From Ephydatia muelleri (taxonomy: Eukaryota > Porifera > Demospongiae > Spongillida > Spongillidae): 64,000 bases of DNA. Position 1 is the stretch's first letter. Each line of letters begins with the position of its first letter. The notes under the pieces are model-generated. The model was not told the origin of the DNA, did no database searches, and worked only from the letters and a program-made list of their open reading frames with translations. Below, one piece after another: positions 10,953 through 24,021 of this stretch. The stretch is from the NCBI GenBank assembly GCA_013339895.1, contig JABACO010000020.1, forward strand, positions 5,759,491-5,823,490, read 5' to 3'. A program made the translations under genes and the position numbers.

Positions 10953-11026
10953 AGGCCCTGGCCGGATTCGAACCGGCGATCTCCTGTTTACTAGACAGGC
11001 GCTTTAACCAACTAAGCCACAGAGCC
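10953..11026 (-). tRNA. tRNA-Thr (anticodon AGU)
   Basis: This is a 74-nt cloverleaf without an intron. The seven-base acceptor stem GGCTCTG pairs fully with CAGGGCC, allowing a G-U. The D-arm is GCTTAGTTGGTTAAAGC, the anticodon stem CCTGT/ACAGG carries loop CTAGTAA with AGT, and the T-arm is GCCGG/CCGGC with loop TTCGAAT. The discriminator is T, the usual base in animal tRNA-Thr. A and B boxes are intact. A TTTTT stretch about 5 nt past the 3' end fits a Pol III terminator. Confidence 0.97.
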
Positions 11027-11588
11027 CTGCTCGACATCATCTTTTAGAACAGTGAAGGTAAGGCTATAATATTTAACGAATTTGGTCATGCTGGTTCTTA
11101 TATCAGCCGACAAAATGCGTTTCATATTAACGTTCAGAAGACTTGCACTGCTAAGTAGTCCTAAATATGCTTATATTTTGCTTGATGTGACCAATCACTC
11201 ACACTCTGCAATAACCGGTGCTCAGAGTCATATGTTATTAAAATGCAGATGCTTTTTGAACTTCAAAAGTTAGCAGGAGTGGCATATTTATTCTTTATGG
11301 TGCTAACTTGGCGATAGTATGTTTCACTGCATTGTTTACAAATACATAAAGCAAAGCATCATCATGATATTGGAAATAAAAGAAGCCTTGCCTTGAATAC
11401 AATATATATATTTAAAAAACAAAAAACAAAAACACTTGCATACACATTGAATGTGCAACTGATCACTGTCACATGTACCACTTCCAAGAAAGTGAACAGC
11501 CGATGGAAGTAAATAAATAAGAAATGCGATTGAGAAAACAGAACCCTTCAGTTACGCAATACGCACCTGACCCCCACGACCTTTCGCA
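11027..11588. other. Spacer between tRNA-Thr and the receptor gene
   Basis: AT-rich unique sequence. tttatt at 11287-11292 reads AATAAA on the minus strand about 300 bp past the receptor stop and may be its poly(A) signal. I see no coding region. Confidence 0.5.
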
Positions 11589-12572
11589 TCAGGTCATGTG
11601 GGTGGAGCCATACGCACCACTCCCAGAGCTACCCGTCGTGTCGTACAGCACCTGCTCAGCTTCGGTCCTGCAGGGCAGCCACGCCCTCCACGCCAGTGTC
11701 ACCCTCCGCCAGGTAAACATCCTGAGTGAGTAGAGATAGAAGAGGAGAGCGGCCGACAACCCTAGCTTCCCCAGAGGGGTCCCGACGGCGTACAGCACGC
11801 GGACGGCGAGCGAGGGCTTGTGCCCCCTGTAGAACAGCACCTGGGTGGACACCTCAGGGACAATGAGGAAGGAAGCCACACTCACAGAGACCAGGAGCAC
11901 GAGGAGCTCCCTGGCCCTGTCCCTCTGATGCCTGCTCACACTGACGTACTCTGAGCGCCAGGCCGCACAGTGGAGGAGGATGTAGGCGGAGAGGAGGGTG
12001 CCCACGGTCATCAGGGTGAGGAGGAGGATGGGGAGGTACTGGAGGAACAGCTGGTACAGGAAACCCACGTCTCTGCAGCTGCGGTCCAAGCTGGTGATCC
12101 AACACCATCCCCCCGTGCGGCCGTACAGGTTGCGAGTGAAAGGGATCCAGTCGACGGTTGGCGGCGAGAGGACGCAGAAAGTGACGTAGAGGCCTTCGAG
12201 GATGAATTGAGTCCTCTTTCTGAGGTCCAAGGACTGTCTGCAGTACCCTCGAAACAGCAAGACGTGGAGGTAGACCGTGATTCCGAATGTGAAGAACACC
12301 TCTGTGATCGAAGTGCATTGGGTTAAAAAACCGACAGCTACACAAGCCTGCTCCTCTGAAAATAGGACCATCGGGCCGAGGAGCAAGGTAGACAGGTAGG
12401 CTAGCGTTGAAGCGGAAAAGTATAAGTAGAGACGTTGAAGTACTGTAGCCCACAGACGGAAGTAGACGATGATGGCAACGGTGAATAGGCTGACGAGAGT
12501 GCATATAATGGCCGTGGTCCCCCTCACCGCGGACAGAACCACTGTGCTCGCGTTCGAGTCGGTGCAATTCAT
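11589..12572 (-). CDS. Seven-transmembrane receptor (GPCR), class B/cAMP-receptor-like
   Basis: A single-exon frame of 327 residues. I start at ATG 12572 (MNCTDSNAST) because the 19 codons upstream run into a CA repeat. Seven hydrophobic helices can be read: about 9-35, 47-70, 78-107, 122-144, 170-200, 221-246 and 257-285. Two N-X-S/T sites lie in the short extracellular N-terminus. Cys residues before TM3 and in the WCWI motif of the second extracellular loop can form the conserved disulphide. The WCWI signature is shared with cAMP-receptor-like and secretin-related families. There is no DRY motif of rhodopsin-class receptors. The intracellular tail is short and basic, then Ser/Gly-rich. It is a plasma-membrane receptor with unknown ligand and G protein. 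Confidence 0.85.
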   Translation of the reverse strand: MNCTDSNASTVVLSAVRGTTAIICTLVSLFTVAIIVYFRLWATVLQRLYLYFSASTLAYLSTLLLGPMVLFSEEQACVAVGFLTQCTSITEVFFTFGITVYLHVLLFRGYCRQSLDLRKRTQFILEGLYVTFCVLSPPTVDWIPFTRNLYGRTGGWCWITSLDRSCRDVGFLYQLFLQYLPILLLTLMTVGTLLSAYILLHCAAWRSEYVSVSRHQRDRARELLVLLVSVSVASFLIVPEVSTQVLFYRGHKPSLAVRVLYAVGTPLGKLGLSAALLFYLYSLRMFTWRRVTLAWRAWLPCRTEAEQVLYDTTGSSGSGAYGSTHMT

Positions 12573-12687
12573 ATCGAAAGTGAACCTTGACAATAGTCTG
12601 ATGTGGAGCACACACACACACACGCGCAATTAAGGCACTATCTGCAATGCCATCACATCCCTTGCAATCATACATCGCCTGCTGTCA

Positions 12688-12697
12688 ATTTATATAA
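12688..12697 (-). promoter_or_regulatory. TATA box candidate for the receptor gene
   Basis: Minus-strand TATATAAAT lies about 115 bp upstream of the chosen start codon, at a sensible distance for a short 5' UTR. The motif is nearly symmetrical and could also serve the plus strand. Confidence 0.45.
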
Positions 12698-13030
12698 GCC
12701 CGCGCACGGGTCTCGCATAGATTCCAATGCAAGCTACACTAAATCTCTAGTTCTCTCAATATGTGAGCGAGTGTAGGCTAGGCCTGATCATCGTCGTGTA
12801 TGATTTCGCAATAATTTATTGTGCAGTGACCCGATGCGAATCGTGTTCGCAGTTTCTTACCTCCAATAAGCAATCAGAAGCGCTGTTTACGAACGCACAC
12901 CTCGCTCAATGCTACAAATCCATTCATTTTCAAGCTGCTGCCAAGACCGACAGTAATTTAGTACCGTATTCTAATCAACCAATTATTAATTGCAACGGAA
13001 GACAATGACATAATGAGCGGTCCAACACAA
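12698..13030. other. Intergenic spacer with a poly(A) signal for the con80 gene
   Basis: tttatt at 12815-12820 reads AATAAA on the minus strand about 210 bp past the con80 stop codon. No coding region is seen. Confidence 0.5.
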
Positions 13031-13232
13031 CTACTGAACTTGCGGCTTTCTGAGTACAAGGTTCAAACTATCTCTGACCACAAGCAGCTTGCTGAGGGCG
13101 GCGTCTGTGAGCGCATCTGTTTCCCCGTGCTCCTGGAGGCGTGGCAACAGCGCCTGAATGGCTAAATGTACCCTCTTCAGATGGTGCAGACATTCGACAA
13201 CAGGATCTGATGGGTCCTCTGAAGCACGCATA

Positions 13233-13327
<95 letters not shown>

Positions 13328-14105
13328 ACATGTGAGTGCAAAATAAACTTCCATAACTCCAAACAATGTTCATCAAAGTGCCAATAGCAGCAGCAACATA
13401 CATAACCCTATTACGAGCCCCCCTCCTAACACTAAATGCAGCCTGGGTGCGCACATAAAGACTGCACATCGTGTAGAAGGTTACCTGAATTGGACAGATG
13501 CAGATCATGGAGATGACAGTCGATGACACGCAGAACACTGTTGCATCCCACCACCACGTGTCTACCATACAGGTGATGTGTGGTACAGAATGTGGGGAGG
13601 AGTGTGTAGTTTGTGTGAGGAGGGAAAAAAAAATCCCAATAACGATAGCGATATGTGTGTAGTTTTAAGATAGGGAACAGTGGGTGCATAGTTTTAAGAT
13701 AGGGAACAGTGGGTGCATAGTTTTAAGATAGGGAACAGTGGGTGCATAGTTTTAAGATAGGGAAGAGTGGGTGCATTGGGAAGAGCACTCACATCGTTGC
13801 ATTGCTATCAGCATTGCACACACACGGCACTAACCTAGGATCTGCTTGTTCTGAAATGAGCTCCGCTGCCAATGGCAGTACAGAAATCGAGAGGCCCATA
13901 TCCCATGTGTTAGTGCTACAGATACAGAAATAGATACAAATGTAGAGGGAGGTAGGTAGGAAAGGAGGGAGGTAGGAAGGGAGGAGGAAACAGAGAGAAA
14001 ATGAGAGAGAGTGTAAGCAACACAATAACAATAATTTTGCGCACAACTGGTTAGCTAAATTGTCTATTCTATCCAACTACTACCAATAATTTAATATGCA
14101 CGCAC

Positions 14106-14203
<98 letters not shown>

Positions 14204-15725
14204 CAATGCATTCAACGCACATGCTTAAATTGAGAGCCTCAAGGATGGTGGGCAGTAGCGATCGGTCACACTCTCCAGACAAAGCATGTCCAAGCACCTC
14301 CTGAGGGATGGAGGAGGGATCTGTCCTCACCTTGCCCTTCAGGTCCACTAGTACCTGCGGAGGGAGAGGTACACAGGTCACCCAACTTGTTCTCCACAGG
14401 GATCAGTGTCACATGTATATGGCACACCCACCCACCCACCCACACACACACATACACACACTGCATATCTGGGGGTCAGTGGGATGTAGCCTTTAAAAAA
14501 ACAGGTGATGTGTGAGTTGCAAAGCATGACTACGTTACCTTAAACTATGAATACCATCACCTTGCCATGTAAGCATTTCCTCTGATGTAGGTAGGTTGTT
14601 TTGTGTTCTCACCAAATGCACATCTCCCACCTACCCGCACACGCCCCACGTACAACCTATACCCACACCCACACATACCCCACACCCTACCTGGTGTCTT
14701 ACAGCCAGCACTTGGCACATCTCGTCATGTTCGCAGGAAATGTTCTCAAACACAGCGGTGTTCTGGGTGAGATGGAAAAGGAGAGGAGGAGAGGGGGAGG
14801 AGGAGGGGAGGGAAGAGGGGAGGGAGGAAAGGAGGGAGGGAGGAAGGGGAGGGAGGAGGGGAGGGAGGAGGGGAGGAGGAGGGGAGGGAGGAGGGGAGGG
14901 AGGAGGGGAGGGAGGAGGGGAGGAGGAGGGAGGAGGGGAGGGAGGGAGGAGGGGAGGGAGGGAGGAGGGGAGGGAGGAGGGAGGGAGGGAGGAGGGGAGG
15001 GAGGGAGGAGGGGAGGGAGGGAGGAGGGGAGGGAGGGAGGAGGGGAGGGAGGGAGGAGGGGAGGGAGGGAGGAGGGGAGGGAGGAGGGAGGGAGGGAGGA
15101 GGGGAGGGAGGGAGGAGGGGAGGGAGGGAGGAGGGGAGGGAGGGAGGAGGGGAGGGATGGAGAGAGGGTAAGCAGGAGGGAGGGAAAAGTGAAGATGGAA
15201 GAGGGGAAGAGCGAGGAGGAGCAGAAGATGGAGGAGAGAGGGGGAGAGGGAGGATGAAGGGAACAGTTGGTCAAGTTAGAGATCAACATGTTTGCAACAC
15301 AAACACATCACTATGCTTAGTTTGGAGTTCACTTCCAAGCAAGACGACAATCTTGAGTTCAAGTTTATTGCACGGGCACAACATTTCCAATGTTGTTTTC
15401 ACCTGCCTGTTTCATCCAATGGTCTAGAACAATGCAGCGTGCTGATATGCATATCTTGTCTCCAAAACAGACTAACTGGTTTGTGGCAACCAACATACAC
15501 ATGAAATGAAACACCTCCTTGAAAGGAATGCAGTATTTTTTTTTACTCCACTGGTCAGAGCACAATCTGCTCTCTGTCGAATACATACACACAATTACAA
15601 TGCCATGCTTACTTGTGCCACTCCCATAATGAAATAGAAATATCACTAATACCAATCAGCCTCACAAAATTTCATGCATTTTTTTTTTGGAGGGGGGGGA
15701 GGGGGGGGGGGGAATAATAACAATG

Positions 15726-15812
<87 letters not shown>

Positions 15813-16615
15813 CACTCCCTTTACTGGTTGTACAACAAGTACAGATACTGTAAACTGTATGGACTCCTCATAAATTAGTGTAGCTAATCATGCACCCTGT
15901 TAAATACATTAAAAGACTATATATAGTAACACTGTTGTGTGCTATATCTTTTGGCACTCCAACATAACTTTCTAGCCTTTCATTTCTGCATGAGACAACC
16001 TCTGTTTGCCTTGAATATCGTTAGACTAGGATGAGGCTTCTCCACAAACAGCTTCACCCACAGCCTCAAAGAACTTGCAAATGAATGAATACTGCTCAGA
16101 ATGTGTAAATCAGTTGTTGATTGAAATCTAAGATGGGTTTGTGGTATGCTGCCACCCTTTGATCTACATTAATCAAAACAGTCAGAAACCAGATAAACAA
16201 AGCCTTCCTCCAAAACCCTTCTCAACAGTGAACAACACTTGCCATACAATGCACAAGATTCAAAGTGCCATGTGACACAGCACTGATGCATCAATCCTCC
16301 CACCCACATCCCACAATCACCAACCACACAACCCACAAGGACCAGACCTATTCATCCCTCCACCACTCTCATACCCGTTAGCCACACCCCCTCACAACCT
16401 GGCAGCATACACTGGCTCACTCCCTCCCACTTACAAGGTCTAAGCTAGGAGGGCCATAGTCAGGCCTGTGAGGCTCGCTGCTATCCCAACACCTCCTGGT
16501 GACAAGGGGTAGAGACTCGCCAGGCCCCATCAGAGGCAGAAGAAGTCCCTCACTCAACTGGGGATCGCAAGAGGGCAGCGGGATGGAGGCAAAAGGGTCT
16601 GGGGACCCACTACTG
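13031..16615 (-). CDS. Katanin p80 con80-type C-terminal domain, six exons
   Basis: Exons in transcript order are 16435-16615, 14691-14762, 14221-14354, 13835-13915, 13485-13561 and 13031-13218 (stop at 13031-13033). Every junction is phase-compatible and the frame stays open, giving about 243 residues. The first exon is a Ser/Pro-rich linker. The rest reads HDEMCQVLAVRH, then SLLPTILEALNLSI, TWDMGLSISVLPLAAELIS, VVVGCNSVLRVID and LLPRLQEHGETDALTD. This order (HD-MC-VL-RH, then W-x-L near VLP, then a hydrophobic G-C-L-I stretch) is that of the helical con80 domain with which KATNB1 and KATNBL1 bind the microtubule-severing katanin p60 subunit. The WD40 repeats of KATNB1 are absent. The donor at 14221 (CAT|gtgcgt) is the weakest splice site. 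Upstream lie a 7-kb satellite and the PHAF1-like gene on the same strand; see the fusion finding. Confidence 0.7.
13231..13326. repeat. CA microsatellite
   Basis: Near-pure CA run of about 96 bp immediately before (minus-strand sense) the last con80 exon acceptor. Confidence 0.97.
13655..13775. repeat. 29-bp minisatellite, four units
   Basis: Units contain agttttaagatagggaac followed by agtgggtgcat. They are intronic to the con80 gene. Confidence 0.9.
14099..14203. repeat. CA/CG microsatellite
   Basis: CA run with a cgcgcgc interruption at 14169-14177, just after the 14221 donor of the con80 gene. Confidence 0.95.
14775..15172. repeat. GGGA-rich purine minisatellite
   Basis: About 400 bp of gaggagggagggag-type units. 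It forms a strong pyrimidine tract on the minus (transcribed-sense) strand just before the 14762 acceptor of the con80 gene. The long Gly/Arg/Glu frames are spurious. Confidence 0.95.
15173..16434. other. Con80-gene intron with microsatellites
   Basis: Contains a G run with A interruptions near 15690-15712 and a pure CA run at 15728-15809. The rest is unique. I see no coding segment that fits the phase-0 junction between the flanking exons. Confidence 0.5.
15728..15809. repeat. CA microsatellite
   Basis: Pure CA run of about 80 bp. Confidence 0.97.
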
Positions 16616-16629
16616 CTAGAAGGGGAGAA

Positions 16630-19600
16630 ACAACCTTACACATGAAGTCTTCAACACAGTGACACACACATGTAAAGTCTTCAACACAGTGACACACACA
16701 TGTGAAGTCTTCAACACAGTGACACACACATGTGAAGTCTTCAACACAGTGACACACACATGTGAAGTCTTCAACGCAGTGACACACACATGAAGTCTTC
16801 AACACACATGTGAAGTCTTTAACACAGTGACACACATGAAGTCTTCAATACAGTGACACACATGTGACAGTCTTCAACACAGTGACACACACATGTGAAG
16901 TCTTCAACATGTTACACACATATGAAGTCTTCAACACAGTGACACACACATGTGAAGTCTTCAACACAGTGACACACATGTGAAGTCTTCAACACAGTGA
17001 CACACACATGTGAAGTCTTCAACGCAGTGACACACACATGAAGTCTTCAACACACATGTGAAGTCTTTAACACAGTGACACACATGAAGTCTTCAACACA
17101 GTGACACACACATGTGAAGTCTTCAACACAGTGACACACACATGTGAAGTCTTCAACACAGTGACACACATGTGGAAGTCTTCAACACAGTGACACACAC
17201 ATGTGAAGTCTTCAACACAGTGACACACACATGTGAAGTCTTCAACGCAGTGACACACACATGTGAAGTCTTCAACACAGTGACACACACATGTGAAGTC
17301 TTCAACACAGTGACACACACATGTGAAGTCTTCAACACAGTGACACACATGTGAAGTCTTCAACACAGTGACACACACATGTGAAGTCTTCAACACAGTG
17401 ACACACACATGTGAAGTCTTCAATGCAGTGACACACACATGAAGTCTTCAACACACACATGAAGTCTCCAACACAGTGACACACACATGTGAAGTCTTCA
17501 ACACAGTGACACACATGTAGAAGTCTTCAACACAGTGACACACACATGTGAAGTCTTCAACACAGTGACACACACATGTGAAGTCTTCAACACAGTGACA
17601 CACATGTGGAAGTCTTCAACACAGTGACACACACATGTGAAGTCTTCAACACAGTGACACACACATGTGAAGTCTTCAACGCAGTGACACACACATGAAG
17701 TCTTCAACACACATGTGAAGTCTTTAACACAGTGACACACATGAAGTCTTCAATACAGTGACACACACATGTGAAGTCTTCAACACAGTGACACACACAT
17801 GTGAAGTCTTCAACACAGTGACACACATGTGAAGTCTTCAACACAGTGACACACACATGTGAAGTCTTCAACATGTTACACACATATGAAGTCTTCAACA
17901 CAGTGACACACACATGTGAAGTCTTCAACACAGTGACACACATGTGAAGTCTTCAACACAGTGACACACACATGTGAAGTCTTCAACACAGTGACACACA
18001 CATGTGAAGTCTTCAACACAGTGACACACACATGTGAAGTCTTCAACAGTGACACACACATGTGAAGTCTTCAACACAGTGACACACACATGTGAAGTCT
18101 TCAACACAGTGACACACACATGTGAAGTCTTCAACACAGTGACACACACATGTGAAGTCTTCAACACAGTGACACACACATGTGAAGTCTTCAACGCAGT
18201 GACACACACATGAAGTCTTCAACACACATGTGAAGTCTTTAACACAGTGACACACATGAAGTCTTCAACACAGTGACACACACATGTGAAGTCTTCAACA
18301 CAGTGACACACACATGTGAAGTCTTCAACACAGTGACACACACAATGTGAAGTCTTCAACACAGTGACACACACATGTGAAGTCTTCAACACAGTGACAC
18401 ACACATGTGAAGTCTTCAACACAGTGACACACACATGTGAAGTCTTCAACGCAGTGACACACACATGAAGTCTTCAACACACATGTGAAGTCTTTAACAC
18501 AGTGACACACATGAAGTCTTCAACACAGTGACACACACATGTGAAGTCTTCAACACAGTGACACACACATGTGAAGTCTTCAACGCAGTGACACACACAT
18601 GAAGTCTTCAACACACATGTGAAGTCTTTAACACAGTGACACACATGAAGTCTTCAATACAGTGACACACATGTGAAGTCTTCAACACAGTGACACACAC
18701 ATGTGAAGTCTTCAACATGTTACACACATATGAAGTCTTCAACACAGTGACACACACATGTGAAGTCTTCAACACAGTGACACACATGTGAAGTCTTCAA
18801 CATGACCACATGTGAAGTCTTCACACGTGACACACATGTGAAGTCTTCAACGCAGTGACACACACATGAAGTCTTCAACACACATGTGAAGTCTTTAACA
18901 CAGTGACACACATGAAGTCTTCAACACAGTGACACACACATGTGAAGTCTTCAACACAGTGACACACACATGTGAAGTCTTCAACACAGTGACACACACA
19001 TGTGAAGTCTTCAACACAGTGACACACACATGTGAAGTCTTCAACACAGTGACACACACATGTGAAGTCTTCAACACAGTGACACACACATGTGAAGTCT
19101 TCAACACAGTGACACACACATGTGAAGTCTTCAACACAGTGACACACATGTGAAGTCTTCAACACAGTGACACACACATGTGAAGTCTTCAACACAGTGA
19201 CACACACATGTGAAGTCTTCAATGCAGTGACACACACATGAAGTCTTCAACACACACATGAAGTCTCCAACACAGTGACACACACATGTGAAGTCTTCAA
19301 CACAGTGACACACATGTAGAAGTCTTCAACACAGTGACACACACATGTGAAGTCTTCAACACAGTGACACACACATGTGAAGTCTTCAACACAGTGACAC
19401 ACATGTGGAAGTCTTCAACACAGTGACACACACATGTGAAGTCTTCAACACAGTGACACACACATGTGAAGTCTTCAACGCAGTGACACACACATGAAGT
19501 CTTCAACACACATGTGAAGTCTTTAACACAGTGACACACATGAAGTCTTCAATACAGTGACACACACATGTGAAGTCTTCAACACAGTGACACACACATG

Positions 19601-22600
19601 TGAAGTCTTCAACACAGTGACACACATGTGAAGTCTTCAACACAGTGACACACACATGTGAAGTCTTCAACATGTTACACACATATGAAGTCTTCAACAC
19701 AGTGACACACACATGTGAAGTCTTCAACTAACAGTGACACACATGTGAAGTCTTCAACCAGTGACACACACATGTGAAGTCTTCAACACAGTGACACACA
19801 CATGTGAAGTCTTCAACACAGTGACACACACATGTGAAGTCTTCAACACAGTGACACACACATGTGAAGTCTTCAAACAGTGACACACACATGTGAAGTC
19901 TTCGACACAGTGACCACACCACATGTGAAGTCTTCAAAACAGTGACACACACATGTGAAGTTCAACACAGTGACACACACATGTGAAGTCTTCAACACAG
20001 TGACACACACATGTGAAGTCTTCAACGCAGTGACACACACATGAAGTCTTCAACACACATGTGAAGTCTTTAACACAGTGACACATGAAGTCTTCAACAC
20101 AGTGACACACACATGTGAAGTCTTCAACACAGTGACACACACATGTGAAGTCTTCAACACAGTGACACACACATGTGAAGTCTTCAACACAGTGACACAC
20201 ACATGTGAAGTCTTCAACACAGTGACACACACATGTGAAGTCTTCAACACAGTGACACACACATGTGAAGTCTTCAACGCAGTGACACACAACATGAAGT
20301 CTTCAACACACATGTGAAGTCTTTAACACAGTGACACACATGAAGTCTTCAACACAGTGACACACACATGTGAAGTCTTCAACACAGTGACACACACATG
20401 TGAAGTCTTCAACGCAGTGACACACACATGAAGTCTTCAACACACATGTGAAGTCTTTAACACAGTGACACACATGAAGTCTTCAATACAGTGACACACA
20501 TGTGAAGTCTTCAACACAGTGACACACACATGTGAAGTCTTCAACATGTTACACACATATGAAGTCTTCAACACAGTGACACACACATGTGAAGTCTTCA
20601 ACACAGTGACACACATGTGAAGTCTTCAACACAGTGACACACACATGTGAAGTCTTCAACGCAGTTGACACACACATGAAGTCTTCAACACACATGTGAA
20701 GTCTTTAACACAGTGACACACATGAAGTCTTCAACACAGTGACACACACATGTGAAGTCTTCAACACAGTGACACACACATGTGAAGTCTTCAACACAGT
20801 GACACACACATGTGAAGTCTTCAACACAGTGACACACACATGTGAAGTCTTCAACACAGTGACACACACATGTGAAGTCTTCAACACAGTGACACACACA
20901 TGTGAAGTCTTCAACACAGTGACACACATGTGGAAGTCTTCAACACAGTGACACACACATGTGAAGTCTTCAACACAGTGACACACACATGTGAAGTCTT
21001 CAACGCAGTGACACACACATGTGAAGTCTTCAACACAGTGACACACACATGTGAAGTCTTCAACACAGTGACACACACATGTGAAGTCTTCAACACAGTG
21101 ACACACACATGTGAAGTCTTCAACACAGTGACACACATGTGAAGTCTTCAACACAGTGACACACACATGTGAAGTCTTCAACACAGTGACACACACATGT
21201 GAAGTCTTCAATGCAGTGACACACACATGAAGTCTTCAACACACACATGAAGTCTCCAACACAGTGACACACACATGTGAAGTCTTCAACACAGTGACAC
21301 ACATGTAGAAGTCTTCAACACAGTGACACACACATGTGAAGTCTTCAACACAGTGACACACACATGTGAAGTCTTCAACACAGTGACACACATGTGGAAG
21401 TCTTCAACACAGTGACACACACATGTGAAGTCTTCAACACAGTGACACACACATGTGAAGTCTTCAACGCAGTGACACACACATGAAGTCTTCAACACAC
21501 ATGTGAAGTCTTTAACACAGTGACACACATGAAGTCTTCAATACAGTGACACACACATGTGAAGTCTTCAACACAGTGACACACACATGTGAAGTCTTCA
21601 ACACAGTGACACACATGTGAAGTCTTCAACACAGTGACACACACATGTGAAGTCTTCAACATGTTACACACATATGAAGTCTTCAACACAGTGACACACA
21701 CATGTGAAGTCTTCAACACAGTGACACACATGTGAAGTCTTCAACACAGTGACACACACATGTGAAGTCTTCAACACAGTGACACACACATGTGAAGTCT
21801 TCAACACAGTGACACACACATGTGAAGTCTTCAACAGTGACACACACATGTGAAGTCTTCAACACAGTGACACACACATGTGAAGTCTTCAACACAGTGA
21901 CACACACATGTGAAGTCTTCAACACAGTGACACACACATGTGAAGTCTTCAACACAGTGACACACACATGTGAAGTCTTCAACACAGTGACACACACATG
22001 TGAAGTCTTCAACACAGTGACACACACATGTGAAGTCTTCAACACAGTGACACACACATGTGAAGTCTTCAACGCAGTGACACACACATGAAGTCTTCAA
22101 CACACATGTGAAGTCTTTAACACAGTGACACACATGTGAAGTCTTCAATACAGTGACACACACATGTGAAGTCTTCAACACAGTGACACACACATGTGAA
22201 GTCTTCAACACAGTGACACACACATGTGAAGTCTTCAACACAGTGACACACACATGTGAAGTCTTCAACACAGTGACACACACATGTGAAGTCTTCAACG
22301 CAGTGACACACACATGTGAAGTCTTCAACGCAGTGACACACACATGAAGTCTTCAACACACATGTGAAGTCTTTAACACAGTGACACACATGAAGTCTTC
22401 AATACAGTGACACACACATGTGAAGTCTTCAACACAGTGACACACACATGTGAAGTCTTCAACAGTGACACACACATGTGAAGTCTTCAACACAGTGACA
22501 CACACATGTGAAGTCTTCAACAGTGACACACACATGAAGTCTTCAACACACATGTGAAGTCTTCAACAGTGACACACACATGTGAAGTCTTCAACACAGT

Positions 22601-23700
22601 GACACACACATGTGAGTCTTCAACACAGTGACACACACATGTGAAGTCTTCAACACAGTGACACACACATGTGAAGTCTTCAACACAGTGACACACACAT
22701 GTGAAGTCTTCAACACAGTGACACACACATGTGAAGTCTTCAACGCAGTGACACACATGGGAAGTCTTCAACACAGTGACACACACATGTGAAGTCTTCA
22801 ACACAGTGACACACACATGTGAAGTCTTCAACGCAGTGACACACACATGTGAAGTCTTCAACACAGTGACACACACATGTGAAGTCTTCAACACAGTGAC
22901 ACACACATGTGAAGTCTTCAACACAGTGACACACACATGTGAAGTCTTCAACCACAGTGACACACACATGTGAAGTCTTCAACACAGTGACACACACATG
23001 TGAAGTCTTCAACACAGTGACACACACATGTGAAGTCTTCAACACAGTGACACACACATGTGAAGTCTTCAACACAGTGACACACACATGTGAAGTCTTC
23101 AACAGTGACACACACATGTGAAGTCTTCAACACAGTGACACACACATGTGAAGTCTTCAACAGTGACACACACATGAAGTCTTCAACACACATGTGAAGT
23201 CTTCAACAGTGACACACACATGTGACGTCTTCAACACAGTGACACACACATGTGAAGTCTTCAACACAGTGACACACACATGTGAAGTCTTCAACACAGT
23301 GACACACACATGTGAAGTCTTCAACGCAGGTGACACACACATGTGAAGTCTTCAACGCAGTGACACACACATGAAGTCTTCAACACACATGTGAAGTCTT
23401 TAACACAGTGACACACATGAAGTCTTCAATACAGTGACACACACATGTGAAGTCTTCAACACAGTGACACACACATGTGAAGTCTTCAACAGTGACACAC
23501 ACATGTGAAGTCTTCAACACAGTGACACACATGTGAAGTCTTCAACACAGTGACACACACATGTGAAGTCTTCAACACAGTGACACACATGTGAAGTCTT
23601 CAACACAGTGACACACATGTGAAGTCTTCAACACAGTGACACACACATGAAGTATTCAACACAGTGACACACACATGAAGTCTTCAACACAGTCAGACTG
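16630..23700. repeat. 7-kb satellite of 30-bp monomers with higher-order structure
   Basis: The monomer is 30 bp: gtgaagtcttcaacacagtg followed by acacacacat. It is repeated about 240 times. Each full unit holds two dyads: CACATGTG across the unit junction and TGAAG-T-CTTCA. Rare variants mark longer periods: gaagtctccaacacag occurs near 17461, 19260 and 21249 (steps of about 1.80 and 1.99 kb), and an acatgttacacacatatg variant occurs six times about 0.84-1.12 kb apart. Truncated units (caacacacatgtgaagtcttt) recur in fixed positions. This is higher-order amplification of multi-monomer blocks. It lies between two minus-strand coding segments that may belong to one gene. The CHCVEDFTCV-type open frames are spurious. 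Confidence 0.97.
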
Positions 23701-23792
23701 ACACACATGAACTGGAACCTTTCTACCTCTCCAGTATAGGCCGTACTAAGAAAAAATACACAAAAGTGGAATATACCAACAATCCCCAACTT

Positions 23793-23798
<6 letters not shown>

Positions 23799-23882
<84 letters not shown>
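23799..23882. repeat. CA microsatellite
   Basis: Near-pure CA run of about 84 bp between the satellite and the PHAF1-like gene. Confidence 0.97.
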
Positions 23883-23885
<3 letters not shown>

Positions 23886-23933
23886 ACACATATACATGTA
23901 TGCACACATGTACACACATGTACATACACTCAC

Positions 23934-23970
23934 AGAATGCTTATGACTTGATTCAAGATCCCTTCCCAAT
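23934..23970 (-). CDS. Candidate 37-nt mini-exon linking PHAF1-like and con80 exons
   Basis: On the minus strand the segment is bounded by ...taatcag and a good donor gtgagtgt, and encodes WEGILNQVISI with split codons at both ends. It takes phase 1 from the CAGG|gtaagtg donor at 24060 and delivers phase 2 to the 16615 acceptor, exactly what both neighbours need. The upstream pyrimidine tract is poor, so the support is phase and donor strength only. Confidence 0.4.
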
Positions 23971-24021
23971 CTGATTACATCATCCATCATTACCACTCAA
24001 TAACATCACCATCGCCAATAA

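Noticed and set aside
11854..12675. 273-residue minus-strand frame overlapping the receptor gene
   Set aside because: Off-frame shadow of the 7TM gene, without hydrophobic or family structure.
16630..23700. CRISPR array
   Set aside because: Contiguous monomers without unique spacers, in an animal genome; this is satellite DNA.
16554..23996. Many Cys/His/Val/Thr-rich open frames
   Set aside because: They are translations of the 30-bp satellite. The unit is a multiple of three, so frames stay open by chance.
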